In this document: piece after piece, positions 32,264-39,074 of the stretch
Layout of the letters: every line of letters starts with the position of its first letter
Position numbering within the stretch: the first letter of the stretch is position 1
Assembly (NCBI GenBank): GCA_024641085.1
Contig: JAHEDT010000029.1
Location: 1-39,074, forward strand
From: Geobacteraceae bacterium
Lineage (GTDB): Bacteria; Desulfobacterota; Desulfuromonadia; Desulfuromonadales; BM103
Reading direction: 5' to 3'
DNA: 39,074 nucleotides
Made by a program: the position numbers and the translations under genes
Notes under the pieces: generated by a model
The model's database searches: none
What the model saw: the letters and a program-made list of their open reading frames with translations, nothing else
What the model was told of the DNA's origin: nothing

Positions 32264-32821
32264 ATGAAACGTTTGACAATTGCACTGATCGCCCTGGTCT
32301 TCACCATGGGCCTGCCAATCTTCGCGCTCGCCATGAGCCAGGATGACCACAGCGGCCACGGCCAGGCGATGGTTGCGATGAACCATGGAACCATGCAGCA
32401 TGGCGACATGGCTCAGAACAAAGAGATGTCTCAGGACATGCACAAGGGCCATAATATGGCGGATATGGACGGCGGCTTCATCGAAGTCGGCAAGGACACC
32501 CGGGAAGGGGTCGTTGCCACGGTCAAGGTCAAAGCCTACGATGAGAAGGCCATGGCCTCCATGGCGAAGATGGGCATGAACGTCACCCACCATGTCATGG
32601 TGTCTTTCACTGACGAAAAAAGTGGTGCGGCAATTGCCGACGGCAAGGCTGCGGTCAAGGTCAAGGGACAGGACGCCAAACCGGTCATGCTGATGCAGAT
32701 GAGCGCCGGGTTCGGCGGCGATGTCACGCTGGCCGGCCCCGGCATGTACACCTTCGAGATCGGTACCAAGCTCGCGGACGGCAACAAACGTCAGTTCGAA
32801 GTCGGGTTCCACAACCAATAA
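32264..32821 (+). CDS. Met/His-rich periplasmic protein, probable copper-binding
   Basis: The product is 185 residues. The signal peptide (about 1-23) ends at FALA. Residues about 24-72 form a low-complexity segment very rich in Met and His (MNHGTMQHGDM, DMHKGHNMADM), typical of Cu(I)/Ag(I) chelators. The remainder is a predicted beta-sandwich (FIEVGKDTREGVVATVKVKA to KRQFEVGFHNQ), similar to periplasmic YtkA- or FixH-like domains. It lies 67 bp after cusA, with AAAGGAGA as ribosome-binding site, and is the last gene before the terminator. It probably acts as a periplasmic copper scavenger or chaperone, a role like CusF though not homologous by eye. Confidence 0.75.
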   Translation: MKRLTIALIALVFTMGLPIFALAMSQDDHSGHGQAMVAMNHGTMQHGDMAQNKEMSQDMHKGHNMADMDGGFIEVGKDTREGVVATVKVKAYDEKAMASMAKMGMNVTHHVMVSFTDEKSGAAIADGKAAVKVKGQDAKPVMLMQMSAGFGGDVTLAGPGMYTFEIGTKLADGNKRQFEVGFHNQ

Positions 32822-32835
32822 GCTGCAGGAATACA

Positions 32836-32873
32836 GCAACGGGAGCCACACTGACGGCTCCCGTTGCTTTTTT
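32836..32873 (+). terminator. Rho-independent terminator of the copper operon
   Basis: GCAACGGGAGCC (32836-32847) pairs perfectly with GGCTCCCGTTGC (32856-32867) around an 8-base loop. Six T follow. It lies 15 bases after the stop codon. Confidence 0.95.
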
Positions 32874-32902
32874 AGCCACAAAAGAACGCAAAGAAAGGCA
32901 TT

Positions 32903-33103
32903 GTTCAATCGACGAGAGGTGTGATTTCCCGCAGCTTGCTGCGCCATGCATTGATTGACGCTTTGCGCCTTATTGTGGGAATCCAGTAACCTGAATCCAG
33001 AACCCGGAATAAGTCCCGACTGCCAGGTGGGTTCGCGAGTTTTTTCTGACTTCTGGATACTGAATTCTGGATACCACGTGGCTTGCCGCGGGGCCGTTCA
33101 TTA
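32903..33103 (+). repeat. Repeat family E, copy 3
   Basis: This has the same orientation and order of landmarks as the copies at 10001 and 13168: GTTCAATCGACGAGAGG, CCCGCAGCTTGCTGCGCC, ATCCAGTAA, TTCTGGATACTGAATTCTGG, GTGGCTTGCCGCGGGG. The left flank AGCCACAAAAGAACGCAAAG looks like an arm of yet another palindromic repeat, so this copy too may sit inside an older repeat. Confidence 0.85.
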
Positions 33104-33132
33104 TTGACAAACCTTTGCCTCTTTCCTCTCTA
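33104..33132 (+). promoter_or_regulatory. Weak promoter candidate at the right end of repeat E copy 3
   Basis: A perfect TTGACA (33104-33109) directly follows the repeat end. With 17-base spacing the -10 would be TCTCTA (33127-33132), a poor match. It is the best candidate upstream of the VanZ-like gene. Confidence 0.25.
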
Positions 33133-33178
33133 TTGCACCTTTTTTAAAGTCATGAATTAAGGTAATCTCTTTGCCATC

Positions 33179-33619
33179 ATGACTCTCCGCAACACTCTCG
33201 ATACTTCCGGACGACCCTCCGGCAAAATTGCCAAATGGATACTGGCGACCCTCCTCTGGGCCGGCAGCATTGCCTGGCTCTCCCTGATCCCCAGTCCACC
33301 GCAAATCCACGGTATTCTGGGCTGGGACAAGCTGCAGCACGCCGGCGCCTATGGATTGCTGAGCCTGCTGGTCGCTCAGACGCTGTATTCCTTGCCTGGG
33401 TCGAAGACAGCTAAAGCCTGGTGGTATGCGGGTCTGTCGACAGTCAGTTTCGGCGGACTGATGGAAATCCTGCAGTTTGTCATGCAGGCCGGGCGCACGG
33501 CGGAATGGTGGGACCTCGCTGCCGATGCGCTCGGCGTCTTGATCTGTTGTGTCTTATTTCGTCAGGTGGCGAATGTAACCTCACGGCGACAACGACCCGT
33601 GGAGAAAACCCGTGGATAA
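33179..33619 (+). CDS. VanZ-like membrane protein
   Basis: The product is 146 residues with four predicted helices. It starts with a helix carrying WLSLIPSPPQI, then DKLQHAGAYGLLSLL and GLMEILQFVMQAGRTAEWWDLAADALGVLI. The DK-x-x-H and E-x-x-Q...D-x-x-x-N/D pattern is that of the VanZ family. Its biochemical role is unknown; VanZ itself gives low teicoplanin resistance. The stop lies 8 bases inside the following nuclease gene, so the two are translationally coupled, which may be chance packing rather than joint function. Confidence 0.8.
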   Translation: MTLRNTLDTSGRPSGKIAKWILATLLWAGSIAWLSLIPSPPQIHGILGWDKLQHAGAYGLLSLLVAQTLYSLPGSKTAKAWWYAGLSTVSFGGLMEILQFVMQAGRTAEWWDLAADALGVLICCVLFRQVANVTSRRQRPVEKTRG

Positions 33620-36287
33620 GACGCTCTTCGAGGCTGCCAGGGATGGCCACCTGATCATTACGGTCAACGACCGCCTGTCCCGTTACCTGAGCCAGGAGTA
33701 TGATCGTGAACAGCAGTTAAAGGGGCTGCAGGCCTGGCTGCGCCCCGAGATCCTGAGCCTTGCGGCCTGGCTAGCCCGAATTCAGGGGCAGGTGCCGGGC
33801 ATGCCCCTGTTCCTCAACCCGGCGCAGCTGCAGCATGTCTGGGAGCGGATTGTCGCCTCGGATGTCGAGCACACCGGCAACCTGCTCCTGCAGGTTCCGC
33901 AGACCGCCCGCCGCGCCCTGCAGGCCCATCAGCTGCTGATCAGGTATGCGGCCAGGTTCGCCAGTCATGAAGCCGCGGAAGATCACCGGGCCTTTCTGCG
34001 CTGGCGCCAGGCCTGGCAAAGGGTCGCTTCGGAGCATGATTGGCACGATCCGGCCGAGGTCCCCTGGCTGCTCGCAGAGGCCTTCGACCAAGGGCTGGTT
34101 TCTCTGCCGAAGAAGATCCTGTTCGCCGGTTTTGACGAGGTCACGCCAGACCTGTTCCACCTGCGTACTGCCATGGAGAGGCGCGGTACAAGCGTGGTGA
34201 GCTGGCAGCCCAGAGCATTTCCAGACGCCAGACGACTGCGGGTTGCCGCCGATGATGCCTCCGATGAAGTCGGCCGCTGTGCGCGCTGGATAAGAGCTCT
34301 TTTGCGCGCCAATCCTCAGGCACGGATCGGTGTCGTCGCCCCACAGCTGGAAGCTTACCGGGAGCTGGTCGAGCAGATCTTCACCGCCGAACTCGAGCCG
34401 GACAGGTTGCTGGCCGGAGATGAGGTGCCGCACCTGTTCAATCTCTCCCTGGGTCAGAAACTCGACCGGGTGGGGGTGGTTGACGCGGCCCTCAGGCTGC
34501 TGCGGGTGGGCATGCGGGTCGACCAGGGTGAGATCAGCTGGCTGCTCTGTACCCCTTATCTCGGCAAGGCAGACCTGGAGGGTGGCGCCAGGGCGCAGCT
34601 GGATCGCGAGTTACGACGCTTGCGACGCTTTGACTGGCCATTGCCGCGCCTTGCGAAAACTCTCCGTAGCTTTAAAAAGTACGCAATCGCTGCCCCAGGC
34701 TTGGTCGATACGGTCACGATCCTGGCCGCTGAATTGAAGCGATCGTCGAAACATCTGCCGGGCTACTGGGCGGAACATTTTACGCATTTGCTGCAGAAAC
34801 TGGGCTGGCCGGGTAACCGAGGCCTGTCCAGCGTTGAATACCAGGCGGTCGAGCATTTCCGCAAGGCCCTGGCTGAATTGGCCAGCCTGGACGGCGTCTC
34901 GACCGCCATGAATCGTTCCGCGGCTGCAGCGCTTTTGGCACGCATGATCAGCAACGAGGATTTCCAGCCGGAAGGGACCGGTGGCCCGTTGCAGGTTCTC
35001 GGCGAACTGGAATCGAGCGGCATGACCTTCGATCACCTCTGGGTCCTCGGCCTGAACGACACGGCCTTGCCCAGACACCCCAACCCCAACCCGTTCATCC
35101 CGCTGCCGGTCCAGCGTCGTCACCGGATGAAGCGTGCCGATGCGGAACGGGAATACCACTTTGCCGGACAGGTTGCCGACCGACTGTTTAACGCGGCGCC
35201 CGATATCGTATTCAGCTGGCCAGCCCGGGAAAAAGCTGCTGAGCAACGGCCGAGCCCTTTCCTGAAAGGTATCGTCGACGGGCTGCCGCCGCAGGCGGAG
35301 TCCAGTGCTCCGGACCGGGTGTTGTGGCAGGCGCGACCGATCCTTGAAAAAATCACCGACGACCAGGGCCCGCCGATCTCGACCCGCAAACCCTTCACCG
35401 GCGGCACGGGGATCATCAAGGATCAGGCGCTCTGTCCTTTTCGCGCCTTTGCACATCACCGGCTCCGGGCGGAGCGTCTGGATGTGCCGGATATCGGTAT
35501 CGACAACCTGTCGCGAGGCAGCCTGGCACACACGGTTCTGGAGCTGTTCTGGGCGCAGGTCGTCGACCAGGCTACGCTGCTGGCGCTTGACCCGCCGACC
35601 ATCACCAAGCTTCTCAACGACACTGCAGAGGGCGCCCTCGACCGCCTCGAAAGGGAGCTGCGCTATGATCTTCCGTACCGCCAGAGGCAGATCGAAAAGC
35701 AGCGCCTGGTGTTTATCGCCCACCAGTGGCTGCAACTCGAGCGGCGGCGCGGCAGCTTCCGTGTGATGGCTGCCGAGAAAAGCCGCACGGTCACGATCGG
35801 TGATCTGGCGATCCGGACCAGGATTGACCGGATCGATGAGCTTGGCGACGGCACCTGTGCGATTATCGATTACAAAACCGGCCGCGCGGACCCCCTGCAG
35901 TGGCTTGATCAACGGATCACCGAGCCGCAGCTGCCCGCCTACTGTCTTGACCAGCCTCACGGCAGTATCGGCGCCGTGATGTTTGCCGTCGTTCGCAGCA
36001 AGGAGAAGGAATGCGGATTCAGCGGCCTGGCACGCGACACCGAGGCCTGGCCGGGAGCAACGTCCCGTACGCTTGACGCGCGCCTCGAAGAGCAGGGCTG
36101 GACCCTGTTCGAAGAGGTCCTGGCGCACTGGGACAAGGCCCTCCCTGCATTGGGTGATGCCTTTGCCCGCGGCGATGCGGCCGTCGATCCGGTCGACCCC
36201 GAGCTCGCCTGCCAATATTGCGACCTCAAGGCCCTCTGTCGGATTCTTGAACAGCGTTGCGCGCTCCAGGAGGCTGATGATGACTGA
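33612..36287 (+). CDS. AddB-like PD-(D/E)XK nuclease with Fe-S cluster cysteines
   Basis: The product is 891 residues starting with GTG at 33612, with GGAG 8 bases upstream. It has an inactivated helicase-like N-terminal part and a RecB-type nuclease domain. SLAHTVLELFW supplies the conserved His, and IIDYKTG has Asp753 and Lys755 of the PD-(D/E)XK site. Cys608 (ALCPFRAF) plus Cys867, Cys870 and Cys876 (CQYCDLKALC, C-x2-C-x5-C) match the [4Fe-4S] staple of AddB nucleases. Together with the overlapping helicase gene it should form an AddAB-like double-strand-break resection complex. It corresponds to the protein often labelled probable DNA repair protein. Confidence 0.85.
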   Translation: MDKTLFEAARDGHLIITVNDRLSRYLSQEYDREQQLKGLQAWLRPEILSLAAWLARIQGQVPGMPLFLNPAQLQHVWERIVASDVEHTGNLLLQVPQTARRALQAHQLLIRYAARFASHEAAEDHRAFLRWRQAWQRVASEHDWHDPAEVPWLLAEAFDQGLVSLPKKILFAGFDEVTPDLFHLRTAMERRGTSVVSWQPRAFPDARRLRVAADDASDEVGRCARWIRALLRANPQARIGVVAPQLEAYRELVEQIFTAELEPDRLLAGDEVPHLFNLSLGQKLDRVGVVDAALRLLRVGMRVDQGEISWLLCTPYLGKADLEGGARAQLDRELRRLRRFDWPLPRLAKTLRSFKKYAIAAPGLVDTVTILAAELKRSSKHLPGYWAEHFTHLLQKLGWPGNRGLSSVEYQAVEHFRKALAELASLDGVSTAMNRSAAAALLARMISNEDFQPEGTGGPLQVLGELESSGMTFDHLWVLGLNDTALPRHPNPNPFIPLPVQRRHRMKRADAEREYHFAGQVADRLFNAAPDIVFSWPAREKAAEQRPSPFLKGIVDGLPPQAESSAPDRVLWQARPILEKITDDQGPPISTRKPFTGGTGIIKDQALCPFRAFAHHRLRAERLDVPDIGIDNLSRGSLAHTVLELFWAQVVDQATLLALDPPTITKLLNDTAEGALDRLERELRYDLPYRQRQIEKQRLVFIAHQWLQLERRRGSFRVMAAEKSRTVTIGDLAIRTRIDRIDELGDGTCAIIDYKTGRADPLQWLDQRITEPQLPAYCLDQPHGSIGAVMFAVVRSKEKECGFSGLARDTEAWPGATSRTLDARLEEQGWTLFEEVLAHWDKALPALGDAFARGDAAVDPVDPELACQYCDLKALCRILEQRCALQEADDD

Positions 36288-39074
36288 ACAGCAAGTCATC
36301 CGTCCTCCTGACTGGCCGGAGCGACAGCGGGCGGTCGACATTACCCGCTCCTGTATTGTTCAGGCTCCGGCCGGATCCGGTAAAACCGAACTGCTCGTGC
36401 AGCGCATCCTCGCGCTGCTGGCGGTTGCCGACCGACCGGAAGAAATCCTCTCGATCACCTTTACCCGCAAAGCGGCCGGCGAGATGAAACTGCGTCTGCT
36501 CCAGGCCCTGGAACGAGCCGCCGAGGCCGGCCCCCCCGATGAACCCCATGCGCTGGAGACCTGGCACCGGGCCCGTGCCGTGCTGGCCAGGGACCGCAGC
36601 CAGAACTGGTCCCTGCTGCACAACCCATCGAGGCTGCAGTTGCTGACGATCGACAGCTTTTGCGCATTTCTGACCCGCAGGATGCCATGGATGGCACATT
36701 TCGGCGACCAGCCGCAAGTGAACGAGGATCCTGCGGATCTTTACCGGCTGGCCGCCGAAGCATTGCTTGCCAGGCTTGACGCCGGCGGAACCGGACAGGA
36801 TGAGGTTGAGCGCCTGCTGGTTCACCTGGACAATCGGCTCACCCGGCTGCGCGACCTGCTGGTGGCCATGCTTGGTCGACGCGACCAGTGGCTGAGGCAC
36901 CTCATGGCCCGTCGCGGCCTACAGCCGCGTCAGATGCTGGAATCCGGTTTGCAGCTCTATGTGAGCGCCGCCCTGCAGCAGGCCCGGGAGACCCTGGGCA
37001 ATGACCGCTGTCGTGAACTTTGGGCCGTTGCACGTTACGCTGCGGAGAACCTTGCCCAGGACCATCCCGATCACCCCCTGGCGGATCTGCAGTACGCGGA
37101 GTATGACCATGATTCGCTAAAGCAGTGGCTGGCCATGGCGCACCTGGTTTTGACCGCCTCGACCGAGGTCAGGAAAAGCCTCACCAGGGCCAATGGCATC
37201 CCGGCAGACCGGACCCCGCACGCACAGGAGATGAAATCCCGGGCCCTGGCCCTGCTCGAACTGTTCAGGGCAAACCCGGAAGCCGCTCGAGCGTTGCAGA
37301 ACTTGCGTCGTTTACCGGCCACCGGCTACTCAACGGAACAGTGGCTGGTTCTGGAGGCGCTGATCGAACTGCTGCCCCTTGCCGTGGTGGAGCTTCTGGA
37401 GGTCTTCCGGCGCACCGGGCAGGTCGATTTCATCGAAATCGCCGGGGCGGCCAAGGCCGCGCTCGGCTCGGTCACTGAGCCTGAAGAGCTGCTTCTGCAG
37501 CTGGACAGCCGCATTCGGCATATCCTGGTCGATGAATTCCAGGATACGTCTTTCGCTCAATACGATTTACTGCGCAGCCTGACTGCCGGTTGGGACGCTG
37601 GTGACGGCAGAACCCTGTTCGTGGTCGGGGACCCGATGCAGTCGATCTACCGCTTTCGGGAGGCCGAAGTCGGCCTCTACCTGAGGATCTGTCAACGCGG
37701 CCTCGACAGCCTGCCGATGGACCGCATCGTTCTGAATACCAACTTCCGTTCACGGAAGCACCTGGTGGAATGGGTCAACGACACTTTCGGCGGCCTTTTT
37801 CCGGCCGTGGAGGACGAGGTCCGCGGTGCGGTGCGCTTTGCCCGTGCAACCGCTTACGACCGGGAGACCGGTGTGCCGGTGGTCTCCATGCACGGCTTTG
37901 TCGACCGCCAGGACCTGGCCGAGGCCGAGCAGGTCGTCGAGTTGATTCATCAGGCCCGTCAGGACAGGGCCGATGGCTCGATTGCCGTCCTGGTTCGGTC
38001 CCGCAACCACCTGGCCGCGATCGTCAATGCTCTTAAAAAGGCCGGCCTTGCTTATCAGGCCCAGGATATCGACCCACTGAGCGACCGCCCGGTGGTGCAG
38101 GATCTGCTTGCCCTGGCCAGGGCCCTGCAACACCCTGCTGACCGGGTCGCCTGGCTTGCCGTGCTCAGGGCCCCATGGTGCGGCTTAACCCTCGATGACC
38201 TGACCCGGTTGTGCGGCCGGGACGCCCGGGCAACCATTTGGCAACTGTTGACCAAACCTGCCGAACAGGCCGAAATGTTCGAGCAGCTCAGCACGGACGG
38301 CCGGCAGCGCCTGAATCGCATCCTGCCGATCCTTGATCGTGCGTTGAAAAACCGGGGGCGCCTGAACCTGCGGCGGCTGGTGGAATCGACCTGGCTGGCA
38401 TTGAACGGGCCGGCATGCGTGGGCGAGGCGGACCTGCTGGATGTCAGGCAGGTCTTTGCCCTCCTGGCAGAACTCGGCGACGACCCACTGGACAAGTTCG
38501 AGGAGCAGTTGGCGAAACTCTTCGCCGCGCCGGATCCCCAGGCTGGTCCGGAACTGCAGCTGATGACCATTCATAAAGCAAAAGGCCTTGAATTCGACAC
38601 GGTCATTCTGCCCGGGCTCGGCCGTGGGGTGCGCTCGCGCGAACGTGCCCTGCTGCGTTGGCTGGAGCACCCCGACTACGAACTCCTCCTGGCGCCAATC
38701 CCGCCGCTGCAGAGTGATCAACAGGAACCGACCTACCAGGCGATTGGCAATCTTCTTCAGGAAAAGGATGATCTGGAAACCGTGCGCCTTTTGTACGTGG
38801 CGGTCACCAGGGCAAAATCCCGCCTGCATCTGCTGGGACACGTCAGGCTCAATCGGGACGGCCAGATGAGTCCGACCCCAGGGTCGCTGTTGTCCGTTGC
38901 CTGGCCGGCCTTGCATGCCGAATTCTCAGAACATGTGGTTGCTTCATCCAGCGCCCTGACGGAAGAGACGCTGCTGCCTCAATTGTGCCGCCTGCCGCTG
39001 GGGTGGCGTCCGCCTCAATTGGCCGAGCCCCTGGCTGTGATCGAAAGCACGGTCCGGCTGGCTTCGGCAGCCGG
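36280..39074 (+). CDS. AddA/UvrD-like ATP-dependent helicase (runs off the window end)
   Basis: About 931 residues are visible, with no stop. The start is taken at the second of two tandem ATGs (36280) because AGGAGG lies six bases upstream; 36277 is the alternative. It overlaps the nuclease stop. Superfamily 1 motifs are in order: APAGSGKTE with Lys35 (Walker A), SITFTRKAAGEM, LTIDSFCAFL, ILVDEFQDTSFAQ (motif II), VVGDPMQSIYRFREAE (III), NTNFRS (IV), MTIHKAKGLEFD (V) and LLYVAVTRAKS (VI). These fit UvrD/AddA. Whether it ends in a nuclease domain like AddA cannot be seen. Its partner is the upstream AddB-like protein. Confidence 0.9.
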   Translation, partial: MTEQQVIRPPDWPERQRAVDITRSCIVQAPAGSGKTELLVQRILALLAVADRPEEILSITFTRKAAGEMKLRLLQALERAAEAGPPDEPHALETWHRARAVLARDRSQNWSLLHNPSRLQLLTIDSFCAFLTRRMPWMAHFGDQPQVNEDPADLYRLAAEALLARLDAGGTGQDEVERLLVHLDNRLTRLRDLLVAMLGRRDQWLRHLMARRGLQPRQMLESGLQLYVSAALQQARETLGNDRCRELWAVARYAAENLAQDHPDHPLADLQYAEYDHDSLKQWLAMAHLVLTASTEVRKSLTRANGIPADRTPHAQEMKSRALALLELFRANPEAARALQNLRRLPATGYSTEQWLVLEALIELLPLAVVELLEVFRRTGQVDFIEIAGAAKAALGSVTEPEELLLQLDSRIRHILVDEFQDTSFAQYDLLRSLTAGWDAGDGRTLFVVGDPMQSIYRFREAEVGLYLRICQRGLDSLPMDRIVLNTNFRSRKHLVEWVNDTFGGLFPAVEDEVRGAVRFARATAYDRETGVPVVSMHGFVDRQDLAEAEQVVELIHQARQDRADGSIAVLVRSRNHLAAIVNALKKAGLAYQAQDIDPLSDRPVVQDLLALARALQHPADRVAWLAVLRAPWCGLTLDDLTRLCGRDARATIWQLLTKPAEQAEMFEQLSTDGRQRLNRILPILDRALKNRGRLNLRRLVESTWLALNGPACVGEADLLDVRQVFALLAELGDDPLDKFEEQLAKLFAAPDPQAGPELQLMTIHKAKGLEFDTVILPGLGRGVRSRERALLRWLEHPDYELLLAPIPPLQSDQQEPTYQAIGNLLQEKDDLETVRLLYVAVTRAKSRLHLLGHVRLNRDGQMSPTPGSLLSVAWPALHAEFSEHVVASSSALTEETLLPQLCRLPLGWRPPQLAEPLAVIESTVRLASAA

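Noticed and set aside
34611-36341. Long minus-strand open frame of about 576 residues opposite the AddB-like gene
   Set aside because: The plus-strand gene has nuclease and Fe-S motifs; the antisense frame has none and no ribosome-binding site.

Overview
The window looks like a chromosomal segment of a Gram-negative deltaproteobacterium, most likely a Desulfuromonas/Geobacter-type organism. This is inferred from its moderately GC-rich genes, an outer-membrane RND copper efflux system, YbbAP/TesA-type genes, and intergenic dispersed repeats of the kind common in that group. No rRNA, tRNA, CRISPR array, prophage or intact insertion sequence was seen.

Layout. Bases 1-1567 hold the 3' end of an SGNH-hydrolase gene and an AT-richer sulfotransferase gene, both on +. 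Bases 1676-9455 form a long minus-strand gene run, transcribed from 9455 towards 1676: fatty acyl-AMP ligase, NAD(P)-dependent reductase, acyl carrier protein, serine-palmitoyltransferase-like enzyme, HAD phosphatase, ABC lipid-type exporter and a secreted TPR protein. After a repeat-filled gap come a HIT protein (-) and a two-gene + unit, a large GNAT-type N-acyltransferase and a nucleotidyltransferase. Taken together, 5127-13143 encodes what looks like a complete bacterial sphingolipid (ceramide) pathway: SPT, ACP, acyl-ACP synthetase, CerR-like reductase and a CerS-like acyltransferase. Linked genes could export or decorate the lipid. This is the most interesting part of the window.

Bases 13442-18973 carry transport and housekeeping genes: AzlCD, a polar amino-acid ABC transporter with a strong terminator, a 51-residue zinc-ribbon protein, an EamA exporter and a rhodanese. 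Bases 19047-22904 carry YbbP-YbbA and, divergently with about 10 bp between start codons, a TesA-like esterase. A small Cys-rich protein and a short-form alpha-glucan phosphorylase follow.

Bases 25032-25998 are a gene-free tract packed with three imperfect palindromic repeats. It precedes a copper/silver RND efflux operon (25999-32821: CusC-, CusB- and CusA-like proteins and a Met/His-rich periplasmic protein) that ends in a textbook terminator. Bases 33179 to the window end hold a VanZ-like protein overlapping an AddB-like nuclease, which overlaps an AddA/UvrD-like helicase that runs off the end.

A family of about 200-bp non-coding repeats occurs three times in the same orientation (about 10001, 13168, 32903). 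One copy sits inside a second repeat whose uninterrupted version is at 25490-25656. This filled-site/empty-site pair points to past mobility.
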